64,000 nt of DNA from Hexactinellida sp. DTS-2022 (taxonomy: Eukaryota > Porifera > Hexactinellida). Shown one piece after another: positions 24,023-36,000 of the stretch. Under the pieces are notes generated by a model, which saw only the letters and a program-made list of their open reading frames with translations, did not search any database and was not told the DNA's origin. Both the position numbers and the translations under genes were made by a program. Location of the stretch: positions 12,576,501-12,640,500 of the forward strand of contig JAPNXP010000001.1 of NCBI GenBank assembly GCA_028753945.1, read 5' to 3'. Position 1 is the first letter of the stretch; every line of letters begins with the position of its first letter.

Positions 24023-24095
24023 ATGAAACTTCTATCCAATTTCAACATGTTGATCCTGATATTTCTTCAGTTGCATTCACTAGTCAACTCTCAAG
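24023..24095 (+). CDS. R3 exon 1: alternative signal peptide
   Basis: MKLLSNFNMLILIFLQLHSL then VNSQ, donor gtaatc (24096), phase 1 as needed to join the lectin exon. Hydrophobic core with a plausible cleavage after VNS. Not homologous to the MKILSILAII exon. An attatata-rich stretch lies about 30-40 bp upstream. Confidence 0.6.
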
Positions 24096-27000
24096 GTAAT
24101 CATTGTTATTCAAATAAACTAATTTCGAGAATGCTAGTTGTACTAAGCGTAATGAATATTTAATTAATAGCGCAACTATGTCCAACTCTATCTTGAAAAG
24201 TACGTATTATATAGTATATAGGCCAACGGCTTATTAATGAAATTTAACTTAGATACATACATTTGTTTGATTCACCCATAGACTACTTTAATATAGGACT
24301 GTAGGCTGCCAGCTCGGGTCCTGGAACTTGGGTCCATTGTGTCTTATTGATATCTCGTAATCCGCTAATGCTAAACACAGGAAATGTATTATTGTCGTAT
24401 AGCAAGTCATATTTGGGAGCCCATTGGTCATATTGCCTGATCTCAAATATTTGTGGAATGTGAATTTTGCGGTTTTCACACCTTTTCCAATTATGGTAAT
24501 AATCTCAAATTCTCGACTTCAGTTAGAGTTAGACATAAGAAATGTATTATTGTCGAATAGGAAGTCACATGTAAGGAAGATATTGCATATTGACTATCAC
24601 TAATCAGCAGTGCTCGAATTAGGTGGTTTGTTGCCGTTAGCCACCAAAAATCTTTCTTAAGCCACCAAATTTTGCCTTTGGAGGCTTAACTAATCCACCA
24701 TAATTTGGGAATATTTGACCTTGTGTAGATTATATTTTTTTGTTGCATTATTTGTTATTATACTTATTAATATAAGTGTTGTTTTACGGCATCAGAAGTT
24801 TGTTAAGCCACCATTGATTTGTTAAACCAGCCATTGTTTATTCTTTAGCCACCATAAAAAGTGAGGTGGTGGCTTAATTAGTCACCATCAAAATTACATT
24901 TTGTCGAGCAATTAAGTAATTAGTTTAATAACTCGTAGTATCATAGTTTAGCTACATATATTACAACTCGTATCTACAAGTTCTTGTGAGAAGACATACA
25001 GGGGGGCAAGGGCGTAGCCAGCCTAAGCCAGGACAAAATCTAGGGGGGGGGCAAATGTACAACTAGCGAGCGTAGCGAGCGACTTAAAGGGGGTCTGGGT
25101 CTGAAAATGGCTGAGCTAGGGGGGGACAACTGCCCCCCCCCTGACCCCTCCTCCCTACGCCCATGCAGGGGGGCTTAGGGTAGGGTGGGTGCCTGCCCAC
25201 TTCTAGATCCGCTATTTAAGAGGATAAATCGAAGAGTGTACAAATGATAGTAATTTTTATGGTTAAATTTATTGATAGTATGGTATACAAATGTTATGAG
25301 TAGAGATTATAAAAGAGCCAGAATGTGTATTTAGCATCGATGTGTAAATTTTTGAAATTATGTTAGTTATGGATTTTTGACTATTACTGATCTATTGACA
25401 TTTGTTGAAACACCTTTGATTATTAATAGTTCAGCTCTTTATAATAGTATTTTGTTTATCAGTTGCATTCACGCAACTTGAAGCGTCTGAGAAACTGACA
25501 TCAGGATAGGAATTATGCCAAAGCATTGTGCAGGGTATAATTGTATAGGTGGACAATAGTCTATACTCAGTTTTTATACTGATTAAAATGAACGGAATAG
25601 GTGGATTGAGGCAATGCCAAATAATCCAGGGAGTCTCAAAGATCGAAGAGAAATCTTTGTGCGTGAATCACATTTTGAATGTGTTTGGGAGACTGTGTAA
25701 AAGGTGGAAAGCAGCCAGTTGGACCTCCTACCGATTTAAATCGGTAGCCTAACAAATTTCTGATGCAGTAAAACAACACTAATATTAATAACTTATAACG
25801 CAACAAAAAATATAATCTACACAAAGTCAAATAAATTGAGATAATCCACAATTATGGTGGATAGTTAAGCCTCCAAAGGCAAAATTTGGTGGCTTAAGAA
25901 AGATTTTTTGTGGCTAACGGCAACAAACCACCTAATTTGTCGAGCACTGCTGATTAGTGATAGTCAATATGCAATATCTTCCTTACATGTGACTTCCTAT
26001 TCGACAATAATACATTTCTTATGTCTAACTCTAACTGAAGTCGAGAATTTGAGATTATTACCATATATGGAAAGGTGTGAAAACCGCAAAATTCACATTC
26101 CACAAATATTTGAGATCAGGCAATATGACCAATGGGCTCCCAAATATGACTTGCTATACGACAATAATACATTTCCAGTGTCTAGCATTAGCGGATTACG
26201 AGATATCAATAAGACACAATGGACCCAAGTTCCAGGACAAGAGCTGGCAGCCTACAGTCATTTATTAAAGTAGTCTATGGATTCACCAATGCGATACCGA
26301 GTTTATGTTTCTAAAAATATTTGCTATAGTAGTATGTATAATATACTATACTGTTAACCTCGATTGTTGGTTGTTCGTTAGCTGTCCACATTGTAATATT
26401 ACAGTGATGAGGGAATAGAAACCGCATTTATTTCTGAAAAAAAAACATCCAAATCTTACTATAGGTAAACAAGTATGTAGATTTCGAATTTCGAATTTCG
26501 AATTTATAAATTTCTAATATGAATATTAGTCGTTGTCGTTTACACAAATAGATAAACAAATTAAAGAAAATTCAAAATCAACCTAGAAGCTAGCTTTCAA
26601 ACGATATTATAGGTATAGAAGTATGCTGAAGACATTTTTTAAATCAACAAATTCCAGTTGTGAAACTCAAAAGTTTGTTTTAAGACATACAAAATCAATA
26701 TGGGATAAAAATGCCGTTATATAATAGAAAAAAATATTTTGAAATCATTAAATTACCATAATTCTATTCAAACAAGCACATTCCAAACTCATCAAATCAA
26801 CCATCATCAATCTTTTTAAAAATTTAATTTCTATCAATTCTCACAAATATTCTATCTGCAAAATCTGCAAAATTTGGTTATGAAACTATGGATGACGACA
26901 AAACAACCATAAATCTATAATACACCACTAAATATTTAACAAGGCTCTAAACGGGAGAAGGCTTTTTAGCCGGACTTTCTCTACTCAATATAATAGTTAG

Positions 27001-30000
27001 TAACATAGTATCAAGGAAACGTAAGTGGAGCATGCCACTTTTCTGTTGTGTCATAATCTTAAACATACAAAATATTATCATTCTAAATAAAGAAAAACAA
27101 ACCATGTCAGGTTTTAAAATTTGTACACGGTAGATGTGCATTAATTAAGTAGGAAACAGTGTACCAATTGGACGCCAACGGTTAATTGTGGGCGTCTTAT
27201 GCGTTACCACAGGGCAGTCGAATGGTCACTTAGTAACAATTAGAATTACTACACAAGAAGACATAATAATAAATTGTCAAATATAAAATGGACTTTTTGT
27301 TTGTAGCTCCTTCAACCGGTTGTGCTGCAATTTCATATGAAGGTAGATGCTACAACAATTTCACAAGCTCGGGTATTTACTGGCCAGATGCAAGAATTAA
27401 GTGTTTAGCGCTGGGAGAAGATCTAGCTACTGTTACATCTCCCGAGGAGAATAGATTGTTGAACTACATCATTCCAGGAGTCATAAATTGTCTTATAGGA
27501 CTCAATGACATAAATGTAGAGGGTACTTTTGTTTGGGCAGATGGTAGCGTAAGCACTTATAGACCGTGGTTTCCGGGTCAACCAGATGATTATCAGTCTA
27601 ATGAAGATTGTGTGGAGATATCGGGTGATGAGTGGAATGATATAAAATGTGAATCTCCACGAGAATGCTATTTCTGTAGCACAACAGGTCAGTCAGTCCC
27701 TCGAATAGAAATATATACCAAATTGTTTGTACCTAGATTAATGGAGTATGTCTTTGGGGTCCAAAGTAATACTCCATTATTCGAGCATGATTAACCAATC
27801 ATCAGCATTGAAGAAATAAATAGAAATTATTTTTGTAATCAATGTTTAATTAAACATCTGGTAGAAAAATGATTAGTAATACCTTAAAATCAAATCTAAA
27901 TTAGTACTACAGTACACCCTCGCTAATCCGAACAGAGGTGTTCCGATTCAAAAATCCTCTGTTCCGATTAGTGAATTCGTTCGGATTAGTGAAGTAATGC
28001 ATTTTCTATGGGCTTCTATAAACGAGAATCTAGATAATCCGAACCAAACTTGTACAAACCTTGTTAATCCGCACTAAACATCTAGTTTACTTCTTAAAAT
28101 ACTTGCCAGAAACTTATTTTTTATACTTGCATTGCAATTTACGATTTTTTCCCAAATTTATTAGAAGAATATTTTGGTTTCTCTTGTTCGGATTAGCGAG
28201 GGTTCGGATTAGCGGGGTTCGGATTAGCGAGGGTGTACTGTAATTGCAAAGGTGAATCTAGTAAATACAGTGTGTTTATTGTCCTGATAACTACATGTCT
28301 TTAATTAAATTCGGTGCTACTCAACACAATTGATAATGGCTGCCCGGCGAATTATACATAATTATACTGTTTTTAAACCTATCTCGAATAATGGCCGCTT
28401 AATAAGAATGGTACACAATGTAATTTGTTTGGGAAATCAAATTCTCATATTAATAGCTGAATAATTTCAGCTGCACCATAAACCAATAGATCGTTGTCGC
28501 TGTACAAATACAAATTTGTAGCTTTCTGGGACACGTACTTTTCCGATTAATTCTGGACAGAGAAACCCACGAACACACACAGAATAATTGTGTTTTTAAA
28601 TTGAGAATATTCCATAAATACAGAGGGTTTAGAGAATAAGAACATCTGAATTTGAGTGTATTTATATTTGTTAGTGAGCCAATTCGGAGAACAGATCAGT
28701 CCAAACACATACACGCCATTAAAAGACAACTCATTTCTGTACAGAAACACTACTCTTTACTGCATAACAGAGACTAAAAACACACCACAAGTTACATGGA
28801 GTTATACAGATCCAAATGGAGTCAGTACTACTCTCTCTGCTACAACTAATGCAATAACAGGAGTCAGCACTCTCAATGTAACTAGTGAAGAGCCAGGATA
28901 CTACAGATGTGTAGTTAGTCAGAACGGAGGGAACACTAGTATAACATATACTACTGTTATGCTGGATTTCATTATAGGTATCTTTAGTTTGTGGTGTATA
29001 TAAATGTAAATTACACCTGTGCGTAGAGCACCTGTTTGGTAGCACTATATTTTTGGAAAGTGTGATAGCAGGCCTTCATCTAACCGTAAGAGCTCCGCGA
29101 AAACTAGGTGATGTTGATTTTACAATCGCGCACCCAAATTTACCAAAACATTTCCGGCGCCACGTATTATGAGGTGTGGGTGTAGAGGGTGTCCACTGTG
29201 TAGTCTAGTGGGTGTCACCGCTTCATTTCCTTGAAGCAATGGGTGTCCGGACACCCAGACACCCCCGGTGGCGCCAGCCCTGCAAAAACAGTACATTACG
29301 CAAAAACACCGAAATTTGCAATAAAAACACACTGAACGCGCACTCCGCACCCAAATTAATTCCAATTTTACGCACCATTCCAGCATTTCCTTAAAATTAC
29401 GAACCCCTGGGTGATAGTGCTTCGGGAAAATGCTGTGAGCACAGGTGTAAATTATGCCTTGAAACAATAGAATTATATTTAACATTTTGGATTGAACTCA
29501 AATGTTATTAATAATGGGAATTATAAACACAATTATGGTACAAACTAAACCCAATTTGTAGATATGTCCACAATAGAATTTAAACAATGATCACCATATA
29601 TACTTCCTGTTATGAAATGTAAATAGGTATGAAATGTATTCAAAAATTAGTCAAGGTGTCACTCTACTAATCAAGCTCTGTTATGTGGAGAGGATGCCAA
29701 ATATACCTAGGCCATAGCAGCCACTACATAGTAGTTGGCACAGTAATAATATCAATAATTAGGCAGTGATTTAGAACTGGCCTAATTCATAGCTGTCACA
29801 CAGCACAATAACTAGCCAAAGCAGTGATATCAATACTGAGTCAATATACTAAAGTATAGTCGGCACACCAAATGGTAAAATATGACATAAGATTGGAAAT
29901 TAACTATTGTATATTAGCTTCGCCAGTCTTAACATTGAATTACGGAAGTTGCAATGCGTTCTCTCTGCTCCCTCCTGCTGTCAACAGAGCTGATATTCCT

Positions 30001-33000
30001 GTACTCACACAGAATGTAATACTGAGTGCTAATCTAGTTGGAAGATGGCAGACACCAAATAGCAGCTATGTCGACAGTGATTCTATCACAATCCCAACAC
30101 TCTATGTGTCTCATGCTGGACTGTACAAGTTCTATGTCACTAACTGGGATGGAGTATGGGCACTGGCTATTCAGATAGACATATCATCTGTTGGTAAGTT
30201 GTTTTCCATTGAAAGTAAACATTGTCAAGCTCATATGGGAGTGCATATTTCCAAAAAATTATATTTTTGACTCTAGCGTTTAATAGGACGAGCCCTTCGG
30301 TCTCGATCGCTTGGTGATTGTTCGGAGCTTCCCCCCTTAAACCAATCATTTAGAATTATACATCTTTGTGGTGTATTAAGGATATTCATCATAAAGCCTC
30401 CTTATTAAGAATGATATGCAATGTGACTTGTTTGGGAAATTCAAATTCTCCCATTAGTAGCTCAATAAATTTCAGTTACACGATAAGGAAGCTCGAATCT
30501 AAATATTACTAAAATAAAAATAGGCAATAGAATAGACAAATGATTGATTGGTTAAATGAAATTATTTTCACTAAATCAGATTGCAGCCTCAGAAAATGTT
30601 TCTAATATGCACAATCTATCTATACTAATTGATGAAGTCTGCTAATCCATACTAACAAACCCTCGAAATTAATTGGCTAACATATTTGTCACCTCCAAAT
30701 GTAAATATTTCTCTTCAAAAACCAATTGGTCGTCTTCGCAGTACAAAATTTCCCCTGATGCAAATTTTCAGCTTCCCTGTACTCGTATTCTTTCCAATTA
30801 ATTCTGGACAAACACACACACACACACACATACACACAACAACAATTACGCTTTTAATATACGAGCCCTTCGGTCTCGGTCGCTTAGCAACGGATCACTC
30901 TCTCACAAAAGTCGCTTCGCGACTTTTGTTCGTTCGTGTTAGGCACTACGCGATACAATTAACGGCCGCTTCGCGGCCTTTCCTTCCCAAAAAAGCAATC
31001 ACATTAATAATGAGTTTTAATAGCTAAATGAATTTTAGTTGCACGATAAGAAAGCTCGAATCAAAATAATACTTTAAGAAAAACAGGCAATAGAATAGAC
31101 AAATGATTGATTGGATAAATGAATTAATTTTCAATCAATCAAATTGGAGCCTCAGAAAATATTTCTATCATGCACAGGCTATTTATACTACATAATTGAT
31201 GAAATCTGCTAATCCATACTAACAAACCATCGAATTTAATAGGCTAACATATTTTGTCACTTTCAAATGTGAATATTTCTCTTCAAAAACCAATAGATCG
31301 TTGTCGCAGTGCAAAATTACCCCTGTATACAAATTTTCAGCTTTCTAGGACTCGTAGTCTTTCCAATTAATTCTGGACAAACACACAAACAAACAAACAA
31401 CAATTCCTCTTTTTATATATAGATAGATATAGGATACATACACTTACAGACTATCGGAACAATCAATTTATGTCGCATCTAGAGGTGTTCTTAAAGCATT
31501 TTATGGTAGTTGTATATACTACTATGTATAATAAAGGATTGTGGGCTGCCAGCTCGGGTCTTGAACTTGGGTCATTGACTCATTGTGTACTTATCTATAT
31601 CTCTTAATCCGCTAATGCTAGGCACAGGAAATGTATTAAAATCGTATAGGAAGTCATATTTTGGGAGTCCATTCGTCATATTGCATTGTCTCAAATATTT
31701 GTTGAATGTGAGTTTGGCGGTTTCCATATATGGTAATGATCTCAAATTATCGACTTCAGGTAGAGTTAGACATAATAAATGTATTATTAGGAAGTCCTAT
31801 GTATGGAGTCATTTAGTCAATATTGGTACCCTCCCATCTCTGAGCAAGAGGAGCATCGACAAATGAAATAATTTCCATTATATACACACGAGATCTATTT
31901 TGGTCTCAGGAAGTTTCCAGGAGATTGATCGCATTTGGACAGAACATGTGGTGATTATGGGGCAATCTCAACCCTCCTTTGTAAAGTTCTTGGAAGAAGA
32001 CTTCTTTATCCTTCCCCATGTTATCCGTGTTTATATGCTAAAATTCTTTAAGATGACTACTTTATGTTTCAGAGCTTCACTAGAATCAGGAAGTAGCTGT
32101 GTGCCTTCGATACAGGGCTCCTGCACAGATCTACATAATGTATATGATAGACGCAGTACAGTATGAGCATTTCCACTATGTAAGCATCTGGTGCAAACGT
32201 TCTACCTTGCCTGCAGAGTTAACATTTACATCAATGTAAATTGTAAAAGTTACCACCGTGTCGCTGCCTGGCTTGCCCGAAAATTATTTTAGAGGATCCT
32301 AAGAGGAAACTTCAAGAAGGACAAACTTGAATTGGTGACAGTGGATTGATGGTAAACAACTTCAGTACAAAGGACCGAAGTGGCTTGCTCTTGAATTTCT
32401 TAACATCCTGTATAACCTCCTGTATAACCGTCAGATCCCCTTGTAAACCGCTCGATACGCTCGCTTTGTTTCTTAGGCACCCCTTTTAACATTACTGGAT
32501 CCAACAGTGATTCTTATACGTATAGTAAGGCTATAAGCCAATTAGTTGCTGTGTAAAAAAACAATTTTACAGATGTAGCTGGTATCTCAGAGGTCTAGCA
32601 CATTCGAACGTTCACCAGTATGATAAACTCACTATCCCTACCTATATATGTACATATCCTCTTTTGCACACAAAATGTATAATATACACGAAAAACGAAT
32701 CCCATATTAAATTGGATGGGACTTAATGATAATAATTATCGTAGGTGGATCATTTGGAGTTCAAATCAACACAACAACTTTCATCACTCTACCAGAGGAT
32801 TCCATTCTGATATCGAACACTACTCTCTACTGCATAACTAGCAGCATAAACTCAACAGAGGTGGAGTGGAGCTATGAAGATGTGTTTGGTAACACAACTA
32901 ATCTCTCCGCTACAACTAATGCTAGCACGGGATTAAGCACTCTGTCTGTAACTACCGATGTGCCAGGCTACTACAGCTGTAGGATCTCTCTGGAAGGAGG

Positions 33001-36000
33001 AATGTATAAGACATACACTGTTGAGATGATTAATGTATCTCAGTACACAGGTACGTGTTGTTAAGTTTGTTAATTAATTGGATTCATAGAACTCACCAAA
33101 TAAACATTGCCGCAATAGGCTTATCAACTGTATTGTGTATTGTGATCTACAAGTAATCATTGAGCTCTAAATTTCAGAGGCGTAGCCAGGGTGCGGCACT
33201 TGGGGCACAGGCCGCACCCAAAAAATTTGTGGCCACAAAAATTCCCACTAGCATGATACTATAGTGCGGAAATGCCGCACCCATAATCTATCAGTGCCGC
33301 ACCTTCATGCAAGCCTAGCTACGCCTCTGGCTCTATTATGAAGGTTGCTGTTTTAAACCAACACAAAGCTAAATACTATTGTATCCATACTTACTGGCTT
33401 TCTATCTGAATAAGTTCTTATCAGAACACACATGCTAAGGTTGATGTATCTACTATCTAGATTGAAGTGCAAATATCCTCAAATATCCTAAGATTTCCTA
33501 CTTAATAGACACTATTTCTTGATAAAAGTTCAACAGTACCTAATAAATTATACATTATGATAAGGAGACAAAATCAGGATACAGTAGGATATCCAGTTGC
33601 ACTACAGTGAACAAATATACATATAATTTATGTACTTTCAACCCCTTAGTTGCTGAGAATACGGATAGCTATCAATACACAGTGGGAGTAGATGCAGACA
33701 ATATATTCCTGTTCTGTCACAGTCCTGATAATTCAGTTCAACTCTCTGATATTCATTGGAAGAGACAGGATAGAATTGGATTCTACCCAAACCCATTGGA
33801 CCTACACAGACTGGGATATCTCCTCAAATACACCAACACTCATCCGATTGAATGCTTCGATACAGAATCTGGTCATCCTATCATGAGTGTTCAGCTCTAC
33901 GTACAGGGTGAGTGATTGGTTATTTAGCACATTCATATAACAAATACATACACTGCATAAATATCATTACCACAAGCTGCTCGCCCGCTCTACGCGCGTT
34001 CTTACAACTTGCACTCGGGCCTGCGGCCCTTGCTTGTAATTCAAACAGATGCCTTTTCAAATAAAAGGCCGTTGTATTTAATTACATACTCCAATATGCA
34101 ATAGGCGTAATGGAAATTGAGTAATTTATGTGCATTATTGAGCTCAAACTGAATCTAGGCGCCTATAAAAAACTGTCGGTAATGTAACGAAAAATTAAAA
34201 AAAATTGTATACCCCTTCCCTACATCACGCTTTTGCCACTTTGTAATAAAAGGACCGGGCTGTGACACTTACCCCTTGAGCATTACTTAAAATTCAAAGG
34301 CCCTATATAGTACAGGTTGATTATATTTCGGGTAAAAATATGGGTAATATTTAAGTGACCGCTATTGACCCACATAACAGTAATTCTATTGTTCAGAGTA
34401 GGGCTGTTCCTCCCTAAGCTGTCTATTTATATCCGTGAGCCCCAGCCATAGATATGGTATATACATATAAGGACAGAGCAAATATATAAGGAAATACTAA
34501 TCAGCGCCGGTACAGTTGAAATATTTATGCAAATTAGAACTGATAATTTTATGGATATCAAAGCTTGTCTGTGTATAATAATATATCAACTCCAAATAGA
34601 AATTTAATATAACTAAGGAATTGTACAACTCTGTGGACTCTTGACTTTGGGCTGTGGAGAAGTTATTGATTGATTGGTAATTATTGGATATCGAATGGAA
34701 TGTTATAAATGTATGGGTAGACAGACGGACACAATAACTGATTGGATGAATGAACTTTCTCTCGAACAATTAATCAAAATCTCAGTTAGGCATTCTATAA
34801 TGCACACTTAACAATTGATAGAGACAGTAAAATCCTTTTATACTAATTGAATGCTAGCTGCTAATCCATACTGGAAAACCCTAGAATTCAATAGGCTAAA
34901 GTTTTGACACCTTTTGAGAAGGAAGATGTAGATATTTTTCTTAGATATTAGAACTATTTCCTAGATACACTATTTCCTATCCTCCTGCCAAATTTCAAGT
35001 CTGGAGCTCTTACCAGTTCCTCAATCAATTCCGAACAAACAAACAAAAAACAAACCCTCGCGATTTAATATATAAGATATCTTATGAAAGAGTTTAGCAA
35101 AAACAGTGGACATACCTTAGGGTTGCCCTCCCGGATTTCCCACCCGGATTTCCCACCCGGATTTTCCGGCCGTCCCGGACCCTCCCGGATTCAGACCGAG
35201 TCTCCCGGAAATCAGCAAATCCAATCGGGAGTTTTTAATACTCCAAAAATGTTATAATTATATTGTTGATGTCAAAATTCATGGATTTTGTAAACTCAGG
35301 TAGATTTTTATTAAGGTGATACGGTACTCAATAAATATTTCAATACTCCAAACTATCCTTTGACATGCTATCTATCCAAATCAGAAAGAAAAATTTCATT
35401 CTTACATTTTTCTGACCTTTTTTTACGTCACTAAGGTAAAAATCTCCGTATTTTGTGCAAACAAATTCGGGGAAAAATCCTCGCGGAAAACAACTGAGTC
35501 GAGTTGGTCACCCTAACATGCCTACGAAGAAATTTATTATCTTTTTCTATAAAATTGGCCTGTGTTAACAATAAAAGATCGTATAGTTTGCTATAAATCT
35601 TCGATCATATCCCAATAACGATCCTAATATAAAAGGATCTACGATAGGATCACGATCCTCAATAAAGAATCGAGATCCTCATCGTATTTCAAGGATCGAA
35701 AGTTCTTAATGCCTTTGAGTAAATAAATTGTAGAATATTTTTCACAGCCTATGAACTGTATAACTGTGGCAATGTTCATTGCCTCTTTACGAGAATTCAC
35801 CTTCAATTGAAAATTTTCACTAAACAACTGAATAGGGGTTTATCTAGGTTTTTCTTGGCCGGCACTTTTTTTGATAAAACTTAAATTTGTATGTACCCTA
35901 AAGGTGTCAGCCATAATCGGAATAATTCGATGATGAGACATTATTTGAAGGCAGTAAAATGTTTACGGTCCCGAGCAGGGATTTATCTATGAATTTCTAT

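Larger units (their letters stand above)
24277..26279. mobile_element. P-like element, 2.0 kb, long inverted repeats, dead THAP domain
   Basis: Perfect 8-bp duplication gattcacc (24269-24276 and 26280-26287). Inverted arms of about 500 bp begin catagactactttaata. The interior holds a degenerate THAP zinc-finger ORF and a nested hAT-like MITE. THAP plus 8-bp duplication is the P superfamily pattern. The arms carry a diverged internal direct repeat (gacaataatacattt twice). Non-autonomous. Confidence 0.8.

Noticed and set aside
25908-26273. 121-residue ORF SYSTIIHFLCLTL...
   Set aside because: It is the arm of the P-like element; the repeated peptide comes from the internal direct repeat, and other copies are broken.
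27288-27306. ATG (MDFLFVAPS) directly before the R3 lectin exon, also in R5
   Set aside because: Out of frame or stopped in R2 and R6, and the sequence is the polypyrimidine/acceptor region; an alternative start is possible but unsupported.
31900-32166. 88-residue + strand ORF in the R3 Ig-b to Ig-c intron
   Set aside because: The matching sequence in R1 and R5 has stops and indels in this frame.
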